Numbered from the stretch's first letter, positions 5,602-12,183 are shown. The stretch: 12,183 nt of DNA from Oscillospiraceae bacterium (GCA_017455225.1 JAFTBL010000202.1:1-12183), one strand, 5' to 3'. Notes: generated by a model not told the origin, from the sequence alone. A program made the numbers and translations.

Positions 5602-6531
5602 ATGGGCCCTTTTTCCAAAAAGAAGCCGGACCGACAGGACGACGGCGTGATCGTGCTCCGCAGCAGCGGGAAAAACGTCTGCGGCGGCACGGACGCCGTA
5701 CTGGACACGCGGGCGCCCCGAACGATCGAGTCAGACCAAATGACGCTTTTTGACGTGACGTCGGTACTGCCGATGGGCAGGGAGGACGGCGGGAGAAAAC
5801 GGGAATACGTGTCTGCATTTGCCGCACCCACGGGCGAAGGGACGTTCCTCTTCTTGGAGCAGGGAGCTCCGTTTCCCGGCCGGGGCGAGAGAACGCAGTC
5901 GTGGGCGCTGGTGCGGCAGGATATTTTCCCGGAGTTGACGGCGCTGGTGCGCCGGTGCGATCTGGCCCGGGACAACGGCAGCCATTCCAAGACCCACGGC
6001 TTGCCGGAAAACTTCGGTGGCAGTATCTGCATCCACTATGCCGACGGAGAGAGAATCAGTGTTTCCAACAACCAGACGCCGGTGCTCACCGCGGAGGAGG
6101 GTGAGAAGATCGCCGAGACGTTTGCCGCGGCGTTGCAGGGGGAGCGCGTGCCTCTGCCGCCGCCGGGCACCCTGCGGGAGATCCGCTTTTCCCAGCGGGG
6201 GCAGGACGGCAGCTTTACCGACGCCGTGCTGACGCTGCACGAGGACGGCACCGGCATGGTGAACAGGGCGCGGCGCTTTGACGGCCCCACGGTGTATGAG
6301 CACCAGACGGTGCTGGACGGCGCCGCCGTGGCGGAGATCATGAAGATCATCGACGCGTACGGCGTGATCGCGTGGCAGGGACTGCCGGACGACGGCTTTC
6401 CCCGGAGAGAGGAGCAGACGATGTCCTTTGTCTTTGACGGCGGCGCGACGCGCACCGTGGCGGGGGGACGGCGGCTGCCTGACCGGCTGCGGGACGGCTT
6501 TTTTAAGCTCGAACTGGCAATCACGCGGTGA
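5602..6531 (+). CDS. Uncharacterised 309-aa protein, two beta-rich halves
   Basis: I do not recognise a named family. The start at ATG 5602 follows AAGGGAAGGA at good spacing, 24 bases after the EAL stop. The N-terminus is basic and polar (FSKKKPDRQ) with no signal peptide or TM segment, so the protein is probably cytoplasmic. The first half (about 45-180) contains a conserved-looking block, GSHSKTHGLPENFGGSICIH at 126-145, followed by YADGERISVSNNQTPVLTAE and a helix up to QGERV at about 183. The second half (190-309) contains repeated strands (TLREIRFSQRGQDGSF; VLTLHEDGTGMV; MSFVFDGG) and closes with DGFFKLELAIT. I recall similar hypothetical proteins in Oscillospiraceae, some with a lipoprotein signal instead of this N-terminus. 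It is 34 bases ahead of the carboxylesterase gene and likely co-transcribed with it. Confidence 0.75.
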   Translation: MGPFSKKKPDRQDDGVIVLRSSGKNVCGGTDAVLDTRAPRTIESDQMTLFDVTSVLPMGREDGGRKREYVSAFAAPTGEGTFLFLEQGAPFPGRGERTQSWALVRQDIFPELTALVRRCDLARDNGSHSKTHGLPENFGGSICIHYADGERISVSNNQTPVLTAEEGEKIAETFAAALQGERVPLPPPGTLREIRFSQRGQDGSFTDAVLTLHEDGTGMVNRARRFDGPTVYEHQTVLDGAAVAEIMKIIDAYGVIAWQGLPDDGFPRREEQTMSFVFDGGATRTVAGGRRLPDRLRDGFFKLELAITR

Positions 6532-6548
6532 TCACGCCGCAGAAAAGC

Positions 6549-6578
6549 AGGAGAAAACGAATGATATGGCAGGATTGA
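6549..6578 (+). promoter_or_regulatory. Ambiguous translation start: five-codon out-of-frame mini-ORF overlapping the esterase start
   Basis: The SD AGGAG (6549-6553) lies 7 bases before an ATG at 6561, which opens only MIWQD and stops at TGA 6576-6578. The in-frame esterase ATG at 6566 lies 12 bases from the same SD, which is long. Ribosomes may start at 6561 and restart at 6566, or the esterase start may simply be weak; the next in-frame ATG is at codon 15. Confidence 0.4.
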
Positions 6579-8326
6579 TCGTAATTGGTGTTGTCTTTTT
6601 TGCGCTGATGGAGCTGCAGAAGAACAGCCTGTGGGGCTGGGCGCTGGGGCTTGCGGCGCTGATGGGTTTTTTCTTTTTGCGCCGGGAGGTGCTGGCGGAT
6701 CGGCCGTGGCTGCTGCGCGCGGCCGGCTGGGCGGCGCTGCTGGCAGTGCTGGCGGTGATCTTCACGTGTACGAAGGGGCCGTTCCTGCTCCGCAAGGCGG
6801 TGGAGGGGAAGGCTCCGGCGGTGACGGAGATCGTCACCGTGGCGCAGGGACAGCTGACCGGCGTGACCACGGCAGACGGCGCGGTGGAGGTCTACGCGGG
6901 TATCCCCTACGCCAAGCCCCCGGTGGGTGAGCTGCGGTGGAAGGAGCCGCAGGATCCGGAGGCATGGGACGGCGTGCTGGCGGCAGATCATTTTGCGCCC
7001 ATGAGCATGCAGCCCTCCAACGGTGCGCTGTATAATTCGCTGGCGGACATCGTCGGCTACCACGACTATCGGATCACGGTGAAGGATAACTTCCGGGACG
7101 TGATGAGCGAGGATTCGCTGTATCTGAATATCTGGAAGCCGGCGGGCGCGGTCAGCGGCGCGCCGGTGCTGGTGTACGTGCACGGCGGCTCGCTGATGAC
7201 GGGTCAGCCGTGGTACGCCGATTACAGCGGCGAGGGGCTGGCCCGTGACGGCGTGATCGTGGTGAACATGGGCTATCGGCTGGGCGTGTTCGGTTTTTTT
7301 GCCGACCCGGAGCTGGCGGCGGAGTCGCCCAACGGCACCACCGGCAATTACGGCCTGCTGGATCAGATCAAGGCGCTGGAATGGGTGCGGGACAACATCG
7401 CCGCCTTCGGCGGCGATGCGGACAACGTGACGCTGGCGGGCGAGTCGGCCGGCAGCGCCTGCGTCAGCGCGCTGTGCACCTCTCCGCGGGCGGCGGGACT
7501 GTTCCGCCGGGTGATCGGGGAAAGCAGCACCACCACCGCGCCCCGACCCGCCCACTCCTACCGCACGCTGGAGGAGGCGTATCAGGCGTCGGCAAAGACC
7601 CGCCAACAGCTTGGCGGCGTCACGCTGGCGCAGCTGCGGGACATGAGCGCCGAGGAGCTGGTGAAATTTACCGACGACCATCACCATATCACCGTGGACG
7701 GCTACGTGCTGACAGAGTCGCCCTGGGAGTCGTACCGCAAGGGCATTCACAATGAAGAAGCGGTGCTGCACGGCTTCAACGCCTCCGAGAGCGCACTGTT
7801 CACTATTTTCGATAACGCCACGCTGAAAAATTACGAGAGCAAGGTGCGCGGCTACTTCGGCGATTATGCCGACGCGGTGCTGGCTCTGTATCCCGCCGCC
7901 ACCGATGCCGAGGCGAAGGAGAACTGGCGATCGCTGTTCTCCGCTGTGTACTTTTCTTACGGGCACTACTGCTGGACGCGGCAGGCCATCGCCTGCGGCG
8001 AGCCGGTGTATGAGTATTATTTCACCAAGAGCAACGGTCGCCTCGGCGCCAACCACGGCGGCGAGGAGGTCTATTTCTACGGCAATATTCCCGCCGGCGA
8101 CCGCCATTACGATGAGTCCGACCGGGCGCTGGGCGCGCTGATGCACGAGCATTTCCGCAGCTTCATCGCCACCGGCGAGCCCGGCGGCGACTGGGCGCCG
8201 GCTGCTGACGCCTCCTCCGTCTACCGGTTGGGCGAGGCTGTTGGGACCACACAGGATCCCTACCGCCCGCTGTACGATATTCTGGACGAGATGCAGGGAT
8301 GGGAGGCAAGCGAACATGCGCAATAA
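6566..8326 (+). CDS. Membrane-anchored type-B carboxylesterase
   Basis: This encodes 586 aa. Residues 1-67 carry three hydrophobic segments (about 3-16, 22-38 and 48-67), then a carboxylesterase type-B alpha/beta-hydrolase domain (COesterase, PF00135) runs from about 88 to the end. Visible signatures are VYAGIPYAKPPVGELRW (109-125), SEDSLYLNIW (181-190), the oxyanion HGGS (206-209), the nucleophile S294 in GESAGS, the acid E408 in GFNASESALF, and the histidine H497 in GANHGGE. The triad is therefore complete. Such enzymes cleave carboxylic esters of small or xenobiotic substrates; the physiological substrate here is unknown. The odd number of N-terminal helices would put the catalytic domain outside the membrane if the N-terminus is inside. 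The anchor is unusual, since most bacterial members are soluble or secreted. Its stop overlaps the HAD start by 11 bases, implying translational coupling. Confidence 0.93.
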   Translation: MAGLIVIGVVFFALMELQKNSLWGWALGLAALMGFFFLRREVLADRPWLLRAAGWAALLAVLAVIFTCTKGPFLLRKAVEGKAPAVTEIVTVAQGQLTGVTTADGAVEVYAGIPYAKPPVGELRWKEPQDPEAWDGVLAADHFAPMSMQPSNGALYNSLADIVGYHDYRITVKDNFRDVMSEDSLYLNIWKPAGAVSGAPVLVYVHGGSLMTGQPWYADYSGEGLARDGVIVVNMGYRLGVFGFFADPELAAESPNGTTGNYGLLDQIKALEWVRDNIAAFGGDADNVTLAGESAGSACVSALCTSPRAAGLFRRVIGESSTTTAPRPAHSYRTLEEAYQASAKTRQQLGGVTLAQLRDMSAEELVKFTDDHHHITVDGYVLTESPWESYRKGIHNEEAVLHGFNASESALFTIFDNATLKNYESKVRGYFGDYADAVLALYPAATDAEAKENWRSLFSAVYFSYGHYCWTRQAIACGEPVYEYYFTKSNGRLGANHGGEEVYFYGNIPAGDRHYDESDRALGALMHEHFRSFIATGEPGGDWAPAADASSVYRLGEAVGTTQDPYRPLYDILDEMQGWEASEHAQ

Positions 8327-8975
8327 GCCGGCGGCCGCCATCTTTGACATGGACGGCACCCTGTTCGATTCCGAAAAGCAGTTTCTGCACAACTGGAGCG
8401 TCACTGCGGCGGAGTTCGGCCTGCAGGACGCGGACGAGGCGCTCTATAGCTGCCTCGGCGCCAACTGGCGGCAGGTGGAGGATATTTTCGTTCAAAAATA
8501 CGGGCCGGACGTGCCCTTCGCGGCGCTGAAGGAGCAGGCGCTTGCCCGCTATACCCATGTGCCGGCGCCTGTAAAGCCGGGCGTGCCGGAGCTGCTGGCA
8601 TGGCTGCAGCGGCGGGGCGTGCCCATGGCGGTGGCGTCCGGCTCCATGGAGGCGACCATCCGCTGGCGGCTGGAGAACGCGGGGATCGCCGGGTATTTCG
8701 CCGCCGTGGTGGACGGGAACCGGGGACTGCGCAGCAAGCCGGCGCCGGATATTTTTCTGGAGGCCGCCCGGCAGCTGGAGGCCGAGCCGACGGAGTGCTG
8801 GGTGATGGAGGATTCCTTCAGCGGCGTCCGCGGCGCCCGCGCTGCCGGGATGTACTGCATCATGGTGCCGGACATGGTGCCGCCGGATGAGGAGATCCGG
8901 CGCCTTGCCACGGTGGTGCTGCCGTCCCTTGCGGAGGCGGTGCCGTATCTGGCACAATGGTACGGCGAAGAATGA
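8316..8975 (+). CDS. HAD superfamily IA hydrolase, beta-phosphoglucomutase-like
   Basis: This encodes a 219-aa cytoplasmic phosphotransferase/phosphatase of the HAD subfamily IA. Motif I is DMDGTLFDSE with nucleophile D11 and acid D13; a helical cap follows (about 20-85). Motif II is S108 in VASGS, motif III is K141 in SKPAPD, and motif IV is E165-D166 in EDSFSG. The length and the KPAPDIF and EDSFSGVRGARAAGM patterns fit the beta-phosphoglucomutase/sugar-phosphatase branch, but such proteins are promiscuous and the substrate cannot be read from sequence. The start at ATG 8316 lies inside the esterase gene (11-base overlap, out of frame), with GGGAGGC about 9 bases upstream as SD. Coupling to the esterase suggests coordinated production, perhaps of enzymes acting on related esters. 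Confidence 0.92.
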   Translation: MRNKPAAAIFDMDGTLFDSEKQFLHNWSVTAAEFGLQDADEALYSCLGANWRQVEDIFVQKYGPDVPFAALKEQALARYTHVPAPVKPGVPELLAWLQRRGVPMAVASGSMEATIRWRLENAGIAGYFAAVVDGNRGLRSKPAPDIFLEAARQLEAEPTECWVMEDSFSGVRGARAAGMYCIMVPDMVPPDEEIRRLATVVLPSLAEAVPYLAQWYGEE

Positions 8976-9017
8976 GCGAGCTGCCGGCGGTGCCGGCAGG
9001 GAAAGAGGACAGGATCC

Positions 9018-9746
9018 ATGGTGGGATTGGGTACGATCGTCAATACCGCCGCCATTTTGGCCGGCGGGGGGCTGGGGCTGCTGTTCGGCAGCTTTTTGAA
9101 GGAGCGGCACCAGGAAACGCTGCGAAAGACCTGCGGGCTGAGCGTGCTGTTCATTGCTGTTGCCGGGGCGATGGAGGGGATGCTCTCCGCCTCGGAAGGC
9201 GGTGCGCTGACGGCAGGCCGCAGCATGCTGGTGGTGCTTTGCCTTGTGCTGGGCGGGCTGATCGGAGAGCTTTTGAACATCGAGGGCGGCCTGGAGCGGC
9301 TGGGTCGCTGGCTGCGGGAGAAGACCGGCAGCAGCGGGGATAAGACGTTCGTGGAGGGCTTCGTTACCGCCACGCTGACGGTGTGTGTAGGCGCCATGGC
9401 GGTGATCGGGTCGCTGCAGGACGGTCTGCAGGGCGACCACACGCTGCTGTTCACCAAGGCGATCCTGGATTTTGCCATACTGATCGTTCTGGCGGGCACG
9501 CTGGGCAAGGGATGCCTCTTTTCCGCATTGCCGGTATTGGCGCTGCAGGGCGGCATCACGCTGCTGGCCCGCCTTCTGCAGCCGGTGCTGACGGACACGG
9601 CCATGGTCAATCTGAATCTGGTGGGCTCCATCCTGATCTTCTGCGTGGGCGTGAATCTTTTCTGGGGCAAGCAGATCCGCGTGGCCAATCTGCTGCCCGC
9701 CATCGTGCTGGCGGTGGGGTGCGCCTTTTTGCCGCTGGCGCTGTGA
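9018..9746 (+). CDS. DUF554 family (YdfK-like) membrane protein
   Basis: This encodes a 242-aa integral membrane protein. The start at ATG 9018 follows AAAGAGGA (9002-9009) at normal spacing, 42 bases after the HAD stop. Family landmarks are GLGTIVNTAAILAGGGLG at 3-20, IGSLQDGLQGD at 130-140 followed by a conserved KAILDF, and IRVANLLPAIVLA at 220-232. Hydrophobic segments fall near 4-24, 40-56, 70-87, 111-133, 143-161, 166-184, 198-215 and 222-242. DUF554 proteins are widespread in Firmicutes and their transport or other function is unknown. The gene ends the plus-strand run, 14 bases before a strong hairpin terminator. Confidence 0.9.
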   Translation: MVGLGTIVNTAAILAGGGLGLLFGSFLKERHQETLRKTCGLSVLFIAVAGAMEGMLSASEGGALTAGRSMLVVLCLVLGGLIGELLNIEGGLERLGRWLREKTGSSGDKTFVEGFVTATLTVCVGAMAVIGSLQDGLQGDHTLLFTKAILDFAILIVLAGTLGKGCLFSALPVLALQGGITLLARLLQPVLTDTAMVNLNLVGSILIFCVGVNLFWGKQIRVANLLPAIVLAVGCAFLPLAL

Positions 9747-9760
9747 CGGAAGGTATACGA

Positions 9761-9803
9761 AAAAACGCGGCGCCGCAGTCAAAAGACTGCGGCGCCGTGT
9801 TTT
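9761..9803. terminator. Bidirectional intrinsic terminator between convergent genes
   Basis: CGGCGCCGCAGTC (9768-9780) pairs perfectly with GACTGCGGCGCCG (9785-9797) around an AAAA loop, extended outward by C-G, a G-T wobble and A-T pairs. An A-run (9760-9765) precedes it and TTTT (9800-9803) follows. It can therefore terminate the plus-strand DUF554 transcript and, read on the other strand, the minus-strand ADP-ribosylglycohydrolase transcript, whose stop codon begins at 9819. Confidence 0.92.
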
Positions 9804-9816
9804 GCCGTAAAACAGG

Positions 9817-11790
9817 TCAGAATCGCGCCGGATTTTTGGAGCGCCAGCTCACGATGTGCTCGGCGCAGGTCTTTCCCCGGCTGAAGGTCACGTTGAAGGT
9901 GGCGTCCCGGTTGACCCGGGTCATGCGCAGGACGAGGCGGTTTTCCCCCTTGCGCAGATGCACGTTCCCCTCCAGATGCACGTTTTCGTTGGTCCAGTTG
10001 TCACACTGCTTTCGCTGTGCCAGCAGCTCTCCGTTGAGGTAGAGGGCGAAGGGTGCGCTGTGGCCGATCTGCAGAAACACGGTGTCCGGCTCGTCCAGCA
10101 CGATCACCCGGGACAGATATGCCGTGCAGGGGCCCTGAAAGCCCATCAGCTCCTCCATGCGGAAGGTATCCTCCGGCGTGAACACGGCCACCTCCTGATG
10201 ATCCGGCGCGGCGAAATCGCTGCGCACGGGGGCAAAGAGCTGCTCCTGCGTCAGATATTCCGTGTCGGTGTCCACGGCAAAATTCAGATGGAAATGCCGC
10301 TTTTTGTCCGTCAGGTTCTCGCCGTAATCGCTCTCGTCCATCAGCGCCTTATAGGGGAAGGGATCGCTGATATGGGCGAGGATCTTCTCCGTGGTGATCT
10401 GCGGCGCGGTGTGCCAGAAGGGGCCGGACAGCTTCCACGGCGTGGCGCCGACGATGCCAAAGCTGCGCTGCAGCGCGGGGGCGCCGCCCTCCGCCAGCGT
10501 CAGCGTGACGATGTTGCGTTCCCAGATTTCCGGCACGTCTGCCGGCAGCGTCAGCGCAAGGCGTATGTCCGCCATGCCGCCTGCGGGAACGGTCAGCTCC
10601 GGCGTTTCCACGGTGCAAAGGAGCCCGTGCTCCGTCTGCGCCGACGCCGTTAAAAGCGCGTCGGTGGGGCGGCGGTTGGAAAGACGCACGGTGACGGAGC
10701 GGCTCTCTCCCGGCGCCAGCACGGGACGGTTGTTTTCGTACAGGATCTCAGCCTCCAGCTCCGGCAGGGGCAGAAAGTCGTAATGCACCTCCGGCGCGCC
10801 TGCAAAGTGAACCTCACCGTTGACGGTCTTGGCAAACTCCACCGCCAGATGAGCCACGTCCTCGGCCAGATCGGCGATGCGGTCGCTGCGGCGCTTGCAC
10901 CGCACGCCCAGCGCGTAGGTGGCGTCGGTGAGCCCATAGGCCCGGTTCAGCTCGTCGGCACCCCGGAGAAGACCGATGATCGCGCCGGCGGTGGCGCAGG
11001 TGCAGTCGGTGTCGAAGCCACAGTTGAGGGCCATCATGCTGGTTTTGATGATATCGCCCTCGCCCAGCAGCAGTGAGGCGATGGTGATGCCCATGTTCTG
11101 GAACAGATTGGTGCAGTCCGGGTGGCCGTAGGTAAACAGCAGCTTGGAGCGCACGGTCTTAATGTCGCTCCAGCGGGCGCACAGCGCCACGGTGTCCTCC
11201 ACCAGGCAGCGGAAGCGGCTGCCCTCCGGCACGTAAGATAGCGCCCGTTGGATCAGCGTGGGCACGTCGTCGCAGAAAAACGCCTCGCACTCCAGCACCG
11301 CCAGAAACTGCTCCGCCGCCACCGACTCGTCCCCATGGTCGATGCAGCCGTCCCGGCGGGCAAAATCCGCCGCCAGCGCGGCGTTGCCGGGCGCCAGACA
11401 CGCCCAGATCTCCGAGCGGATGGGACAGCCCATGCCCTCGGCGTAGATGTCGTTGCAAAAACGGCCGGACAGGGGCGGATCGATGCCCCGGGCGTAGTTC
11501 TTGCGCATCACGGCGTATTCGCCGGGGGAGTAGTCGCAATTTTCGCAAAAGCTCTGCAGCAGATCGCGGGAGGTGAACCGGGGACCCTTCTGCTCTGCCA
11601 CCGCCAGCCACAGCACCTGCAGATCAAGATCGTCGTTGGGGCGGTCGCAGTCGATCATGGAGGGAAGAAACGGCAGCTCCATGTCCATTTTCACGCCCTC
11701 GTGGGGCGCGCCGATGTTGCCGGAAACGGCCTTGCCCAAAAAGCAGCCGTACACCTTGTCCAAAAACGTCTGATAGGATAACTCTCTCAT
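9817..11790 (-). CDS. ADP-ribosylglycohydrolase-family protein with large C-terminal beta-rich extension
   Basis: This encodes 657 aa. The start codon CAT (11788-11790 on the plus strand) is chosen because GGAGGG lies about 7 bases upstream; an earlier in-frame ATG at 11838 lacks an SD and would fall almost at the promoter -10. Residues 1-330 are an all-helical ADPRG domain (PF03747): VYGCFLGKAVSGNIG at 13-27, the metal-site motif PNDDLDLQ at 51-58, DHGDESVAAEQF at 151-162, and GFDTDCTCATAGAIIG at 258-273. Residues 331-657 are beta-rich; the last 100 or so (LQIGHSAPFALYLNGELL, then LRKGENRLVLRMTR) look like a jelly-roll or carbohydrate-binding-type fold. Classical members remove ADP-ribose from proteins or metabolise ADP-ribosyl compounds. 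This NDDLDLQ subgroup with a beta tail is uncharacterised to my knowledge, and a role in cleaving other N-glycosidic or sugar bonds is plausible. No signal peptide is visible, so it is probably cytoplasmic. Confidence 0.88.
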   Translation of the reverse strand: MRELSYQTFLDKVYGCFLGKAVSGNIGAPHEGVKMDMELPFLPSMIDCDRPNDDLDLQVLWLAVAEQKGPRFTSRDLLQSFCENCDYSPGEYAVMRKNYARGIDPPLSGRFCNDIYAEGMGCPIRSEIWACLAPGNAALAADFARRDGCIDHGDESVAAEQFLAVLECEAFFCDDVPTLIQRALSYVPEGSRFRCLVEDTVALCARWSDIKTVRSKLLFTYGHPDCTNLFQNMGITIASLLLGEGDIIKTSMMALNCGFDTDCTCATAGAIIGLLRGADELNRAYGLTDATYALGVRCKRRSDRIADLAEDVAHLAVEFAKTVNGEVHFAGAPEVHYDFLPLPELEAEILYENNRPVLAPGESRSVTVRLSNRRPTDALLTASAQTEHGLLCTVETPELTVPAGGMADIRLALTLPADVPEIWERNIVTLTLAEGGAPALQRSFGIVGATPWKLSGPFWHTAPQITTEKILAHISDPFPYKALMDESDYGENLTDKKRHFHLNFAVDTDTEYLTQEQLFAPVRSDFAAPDHQEVAVFTPEDTFRMEELMGFQGPCTAYLSRVIVLDEPDTVFLQIGHSAPFALYLNGELLAQRKQCDNWTNENVHLEGNVHLRKGENRLVLRMTRVNRDATFNVTFSRGKTCAEHIVSWRSKNPARF

Positions 11791-11838
11791 CCGGGTTCCC
11801 TCCGTCGTTTTTCTGCAGTTTCGCGTTTTGCTGGGCAT

Positions 11839-11867
11839 ATTGTACCACCGCGGCGGCCGCGCGTCAA
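11839..11867 (-). promoter_or_regulatory. Near-consensus sigma-A promoter for the ADPRG-family gene
   Basis: On the minus strand, TTGACG (plus coordinates 11862-11867) is followed after 17 bases by TACAAT (11839-11844). Each box has one mismatch from consensus. The predicted start is near 11832, giving a leader of about 42 bases that contains the GGAGGG SD. The spacer is very GC-rich (CGCGGCCGCCGCGG core). Confidence 0.8.
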
Positions 11868-11945
11868 TCGCGGGAAAGTGAACAGACCGGGAAAACGCAC
11901 CAGACGAAAGCCGGACGGGAAGACCCCTTCTTGCATGCAGCGAAT

Positions 11946-11984
11946 GGAAGCACCGGCATGGCCGTGGGCCATGCCGGTGCTTCC
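11946..11984. repeat. Perfect 18-bp inverted repeat with 3-base loop
   Basis: GGAAGCACCGGCATGGCC (11946-11963) is followed by GTG and then its exact reverse complement (11967-11984). No T-tract follows on either strand, so it is not a standard terminator. It lies between the ADPRG promoter and the left end of the IS200-like element. It may be a REP-like palindrome or an old terminator hairpin cut from its T-tract by the insertion. Confidence 0.75.
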
Positions 11985-12010
11985 GATGGTGCCTTTAGGC
12001 GTGGGAAAAA

Positions 12011-12031
12011 TCCCCCGGTTCTACCGGGGGA
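12011..12031. repeat. Left-end hairpin of the IS200-like element
   Basis: TCCCCCGGT (12011-12019) pairs with ACCGGGGGA (12023-12031) around TCT. IS200/IS605 transposases recognise subterminal hairpins, and a hairpin about 90-110 bases upstream of tnpA fits that arrangement. A-rich sequence on both sides (AAAAA before, AAGAAAAAG after) means the minus-strand reading has a T-tract and could terminate transcripts leaving the element leftward. The exact element boundary cannot be fixed because only one end is present; it probably lies between 11985 and 12010. Confidence 0.6.
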
Positions 12032-12058
12032 AGAAAAAGAGCTTTAGCATGAGAAAAA

Positions 12059-12118
12059 CCTCCTATTGCGGTAAAATGGTAACGGTTTGGCGACCGCATT
12101 ACCAAAAGCAATAGGAGG
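12059..12118 (+). promoter_or_regulatory. SD-sequestering inverted repeat in the tnpA leader
   Basis: CCTCCTATTGC (12059-12069) is exactly complementary to GCAATAGGAGG (12108-12118), which contains the transposase SD (GGAGG) six bases before the ATG at 12124. Inside it, TGGTAACGGT and ACCGCATTACCA can pair further around a small loop. A transcript starting upstream would therefore fold so that the SD is hidden. Repression of IS200 transposase translation by such a leader structure is known for IS200. Confidence 0.75.
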
Positions 12119-12123
12119 ATTTT

Positions 12124-12183
12124 ATGCAGGTAAAGAAAGAAGAGCGGACAGAGATAAGAAGTACAGCGCACTCGAAATACAGA
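12124..12183 (+). CDS. tnpA: IS200-like (IS200/IS605 family) transposase TnpA, N-terminal 20 codons only
   Basis: The ATG at 12124 follows AGGAGG (12113-12118). Twenty codons are present before the window ends, and they finish with IRSTAHSKYR. This resembles the beginning of IS200-type HUH transposases, where a STAHSKYR-like segment precedes the first strand (typically YHIVF or similar). The catalytic HUH and tyrosine residues lie outside the window. Such enzymes move single-stranded circular DNA without terminal inverted repeats or target duplication. The upstream hairpin and the SD-hiding repeat support the call, which would be weak on 20 residues alone. The GC content falls sharply here relative to the ADPRG gene, as expected for an inserted element. 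Confidence 0.78.
   Translation, partial: MQVKKEERTEIRSTAHSKYR

Larger units (their letters stand above)
11985..12183 (+). mobile_element. IS200/IS605-family element, left end, cut by window edge
   Basis: The composite of the left-end hairpin (12011-12031), the SD-hiding leader repeat (12059-12118) and the tnpA start (12124) defines the left end of an IS200-like insertion. The element continues beyond the window. No target duplication or terminal inverted repeat is expected for this family, so the left boundary given is approximate. The insertion lies upstream of the ADPRG promoter, on the side away from the gene, and does not disrupt it. Confidence 0.65.

Noticed and set aside
6521..8404. 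A 627-codon open frame on the minus strand
   Set aside because: It lies wholly opposite the carboxylesterase, whose motifs are unmistakable. The antisense product is rich in His, Arg, Gln and Ala with no family features, which is typical of the complement of GC-rich coding sequence.
8163..9782. A 539-codon open frame on the minus strand
   Set aside because: It is antisense to the esterase end, the HAD gene and the DUF554 gene, with low-complexity composition and no SD. It is a shadow of high-GC codons.
9856..10653. A plus-strand frame of 265 codons inside the ADPRG gene
   Set aside because: It is a reverse-complement shadow of the ADPRG C-terminal region, with no SD and no domain.
1..12183. 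CRISPR arrays, tRNA or rRNA genes
   Set aside because: No set of regularly spaced repeats, and no cloverleaf or rRNA-like sequence was seen on either strand.

Overview
The window reads as a fragment of a Gram-positive, GC-rich gut-type Clostridia genome, probably Oscillospirales/Ruminococcaceae. This rests on the GC-rich codon use over most of the window, GGDEF and EAL proteins whose membrane domains look like the clostridial types (one EAL protein carries a PTS-EIIC-like N-terminus), DUF554 and ADP-ribosylglycohydrolase-family genes, strong purine-rich ribosome binding sites, and an IS200-like transposase start at the right edge. The placement is inference from recognition, not from a search.

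Left edge (1 to about 1260): an AT-richer block. It holds the 3' part of a 23S rRNA (uracil-5-)-methyltransferase gene (RumA/RlmD type, cut by the window edge) and a small DUF4375/DMP19-like gene. It ends in a structured non-coding stretch and a short GC-rich relic encoding the last residues of a second RumA-type protein. GC content jumps at this relic (18 of 60 bases at 841-900 against 41 of 60 at 3541-3600), so it looks like a junction left by recombination or by an integrated element.

Middle (1299-4624): a frameshifted remnant of a small membrane protein, an intact 288-aa polytopic membrane protein of unknown function, and a badly broken membrane-bound diguanylate cyclase (several frameshifts plus an internal deletion, with the GGDEF motif surviving). 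Then comes a monocistronic NagA-like amidohydrolase with its own near-consensus promoter (TTGACA-17-TACGAT) and intrinsic terminator.

Operon-like run (4708-9746, plus strand): an EAL phosphodiesterase joined to a truncated PTS-EIIC-like membrane segment, an unrecognised 309-aa protein, a membrane-anchored type-B carboxylesterase, a HAD-IA phosphatase/mutase (start overlaps the esterase stop), and a DUF554 membrane protein. The run ends at a strong hairpin with A- and T-tracts on its two sides, which can serve as a bidirectional terminator shared with the convergent gene.

Right side (9817-12183): on the minus strand, a 657-aa ADP-ribosylglycohydrolase-family protein with a large beta-rich C-terminal extension and a near-consensus promoter. 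Beyond it are an 18-bp perfect hairpin and the left end of an IS200-like element, whose transposase SD is buried in an inverted repeat.

The most notable theme is parallel damage to the c-di-GMP genes: the synthase gene is dead, and the hydrolase has lost most of its membrane sensor while keeping all the visible EAL catalytic residues. I see no clear, wholly new multi-gene system. The best candidates for new biology are the unknown 288-aa and 309-aa proteins and the ADPRG-plus-beta-domain enzyme.
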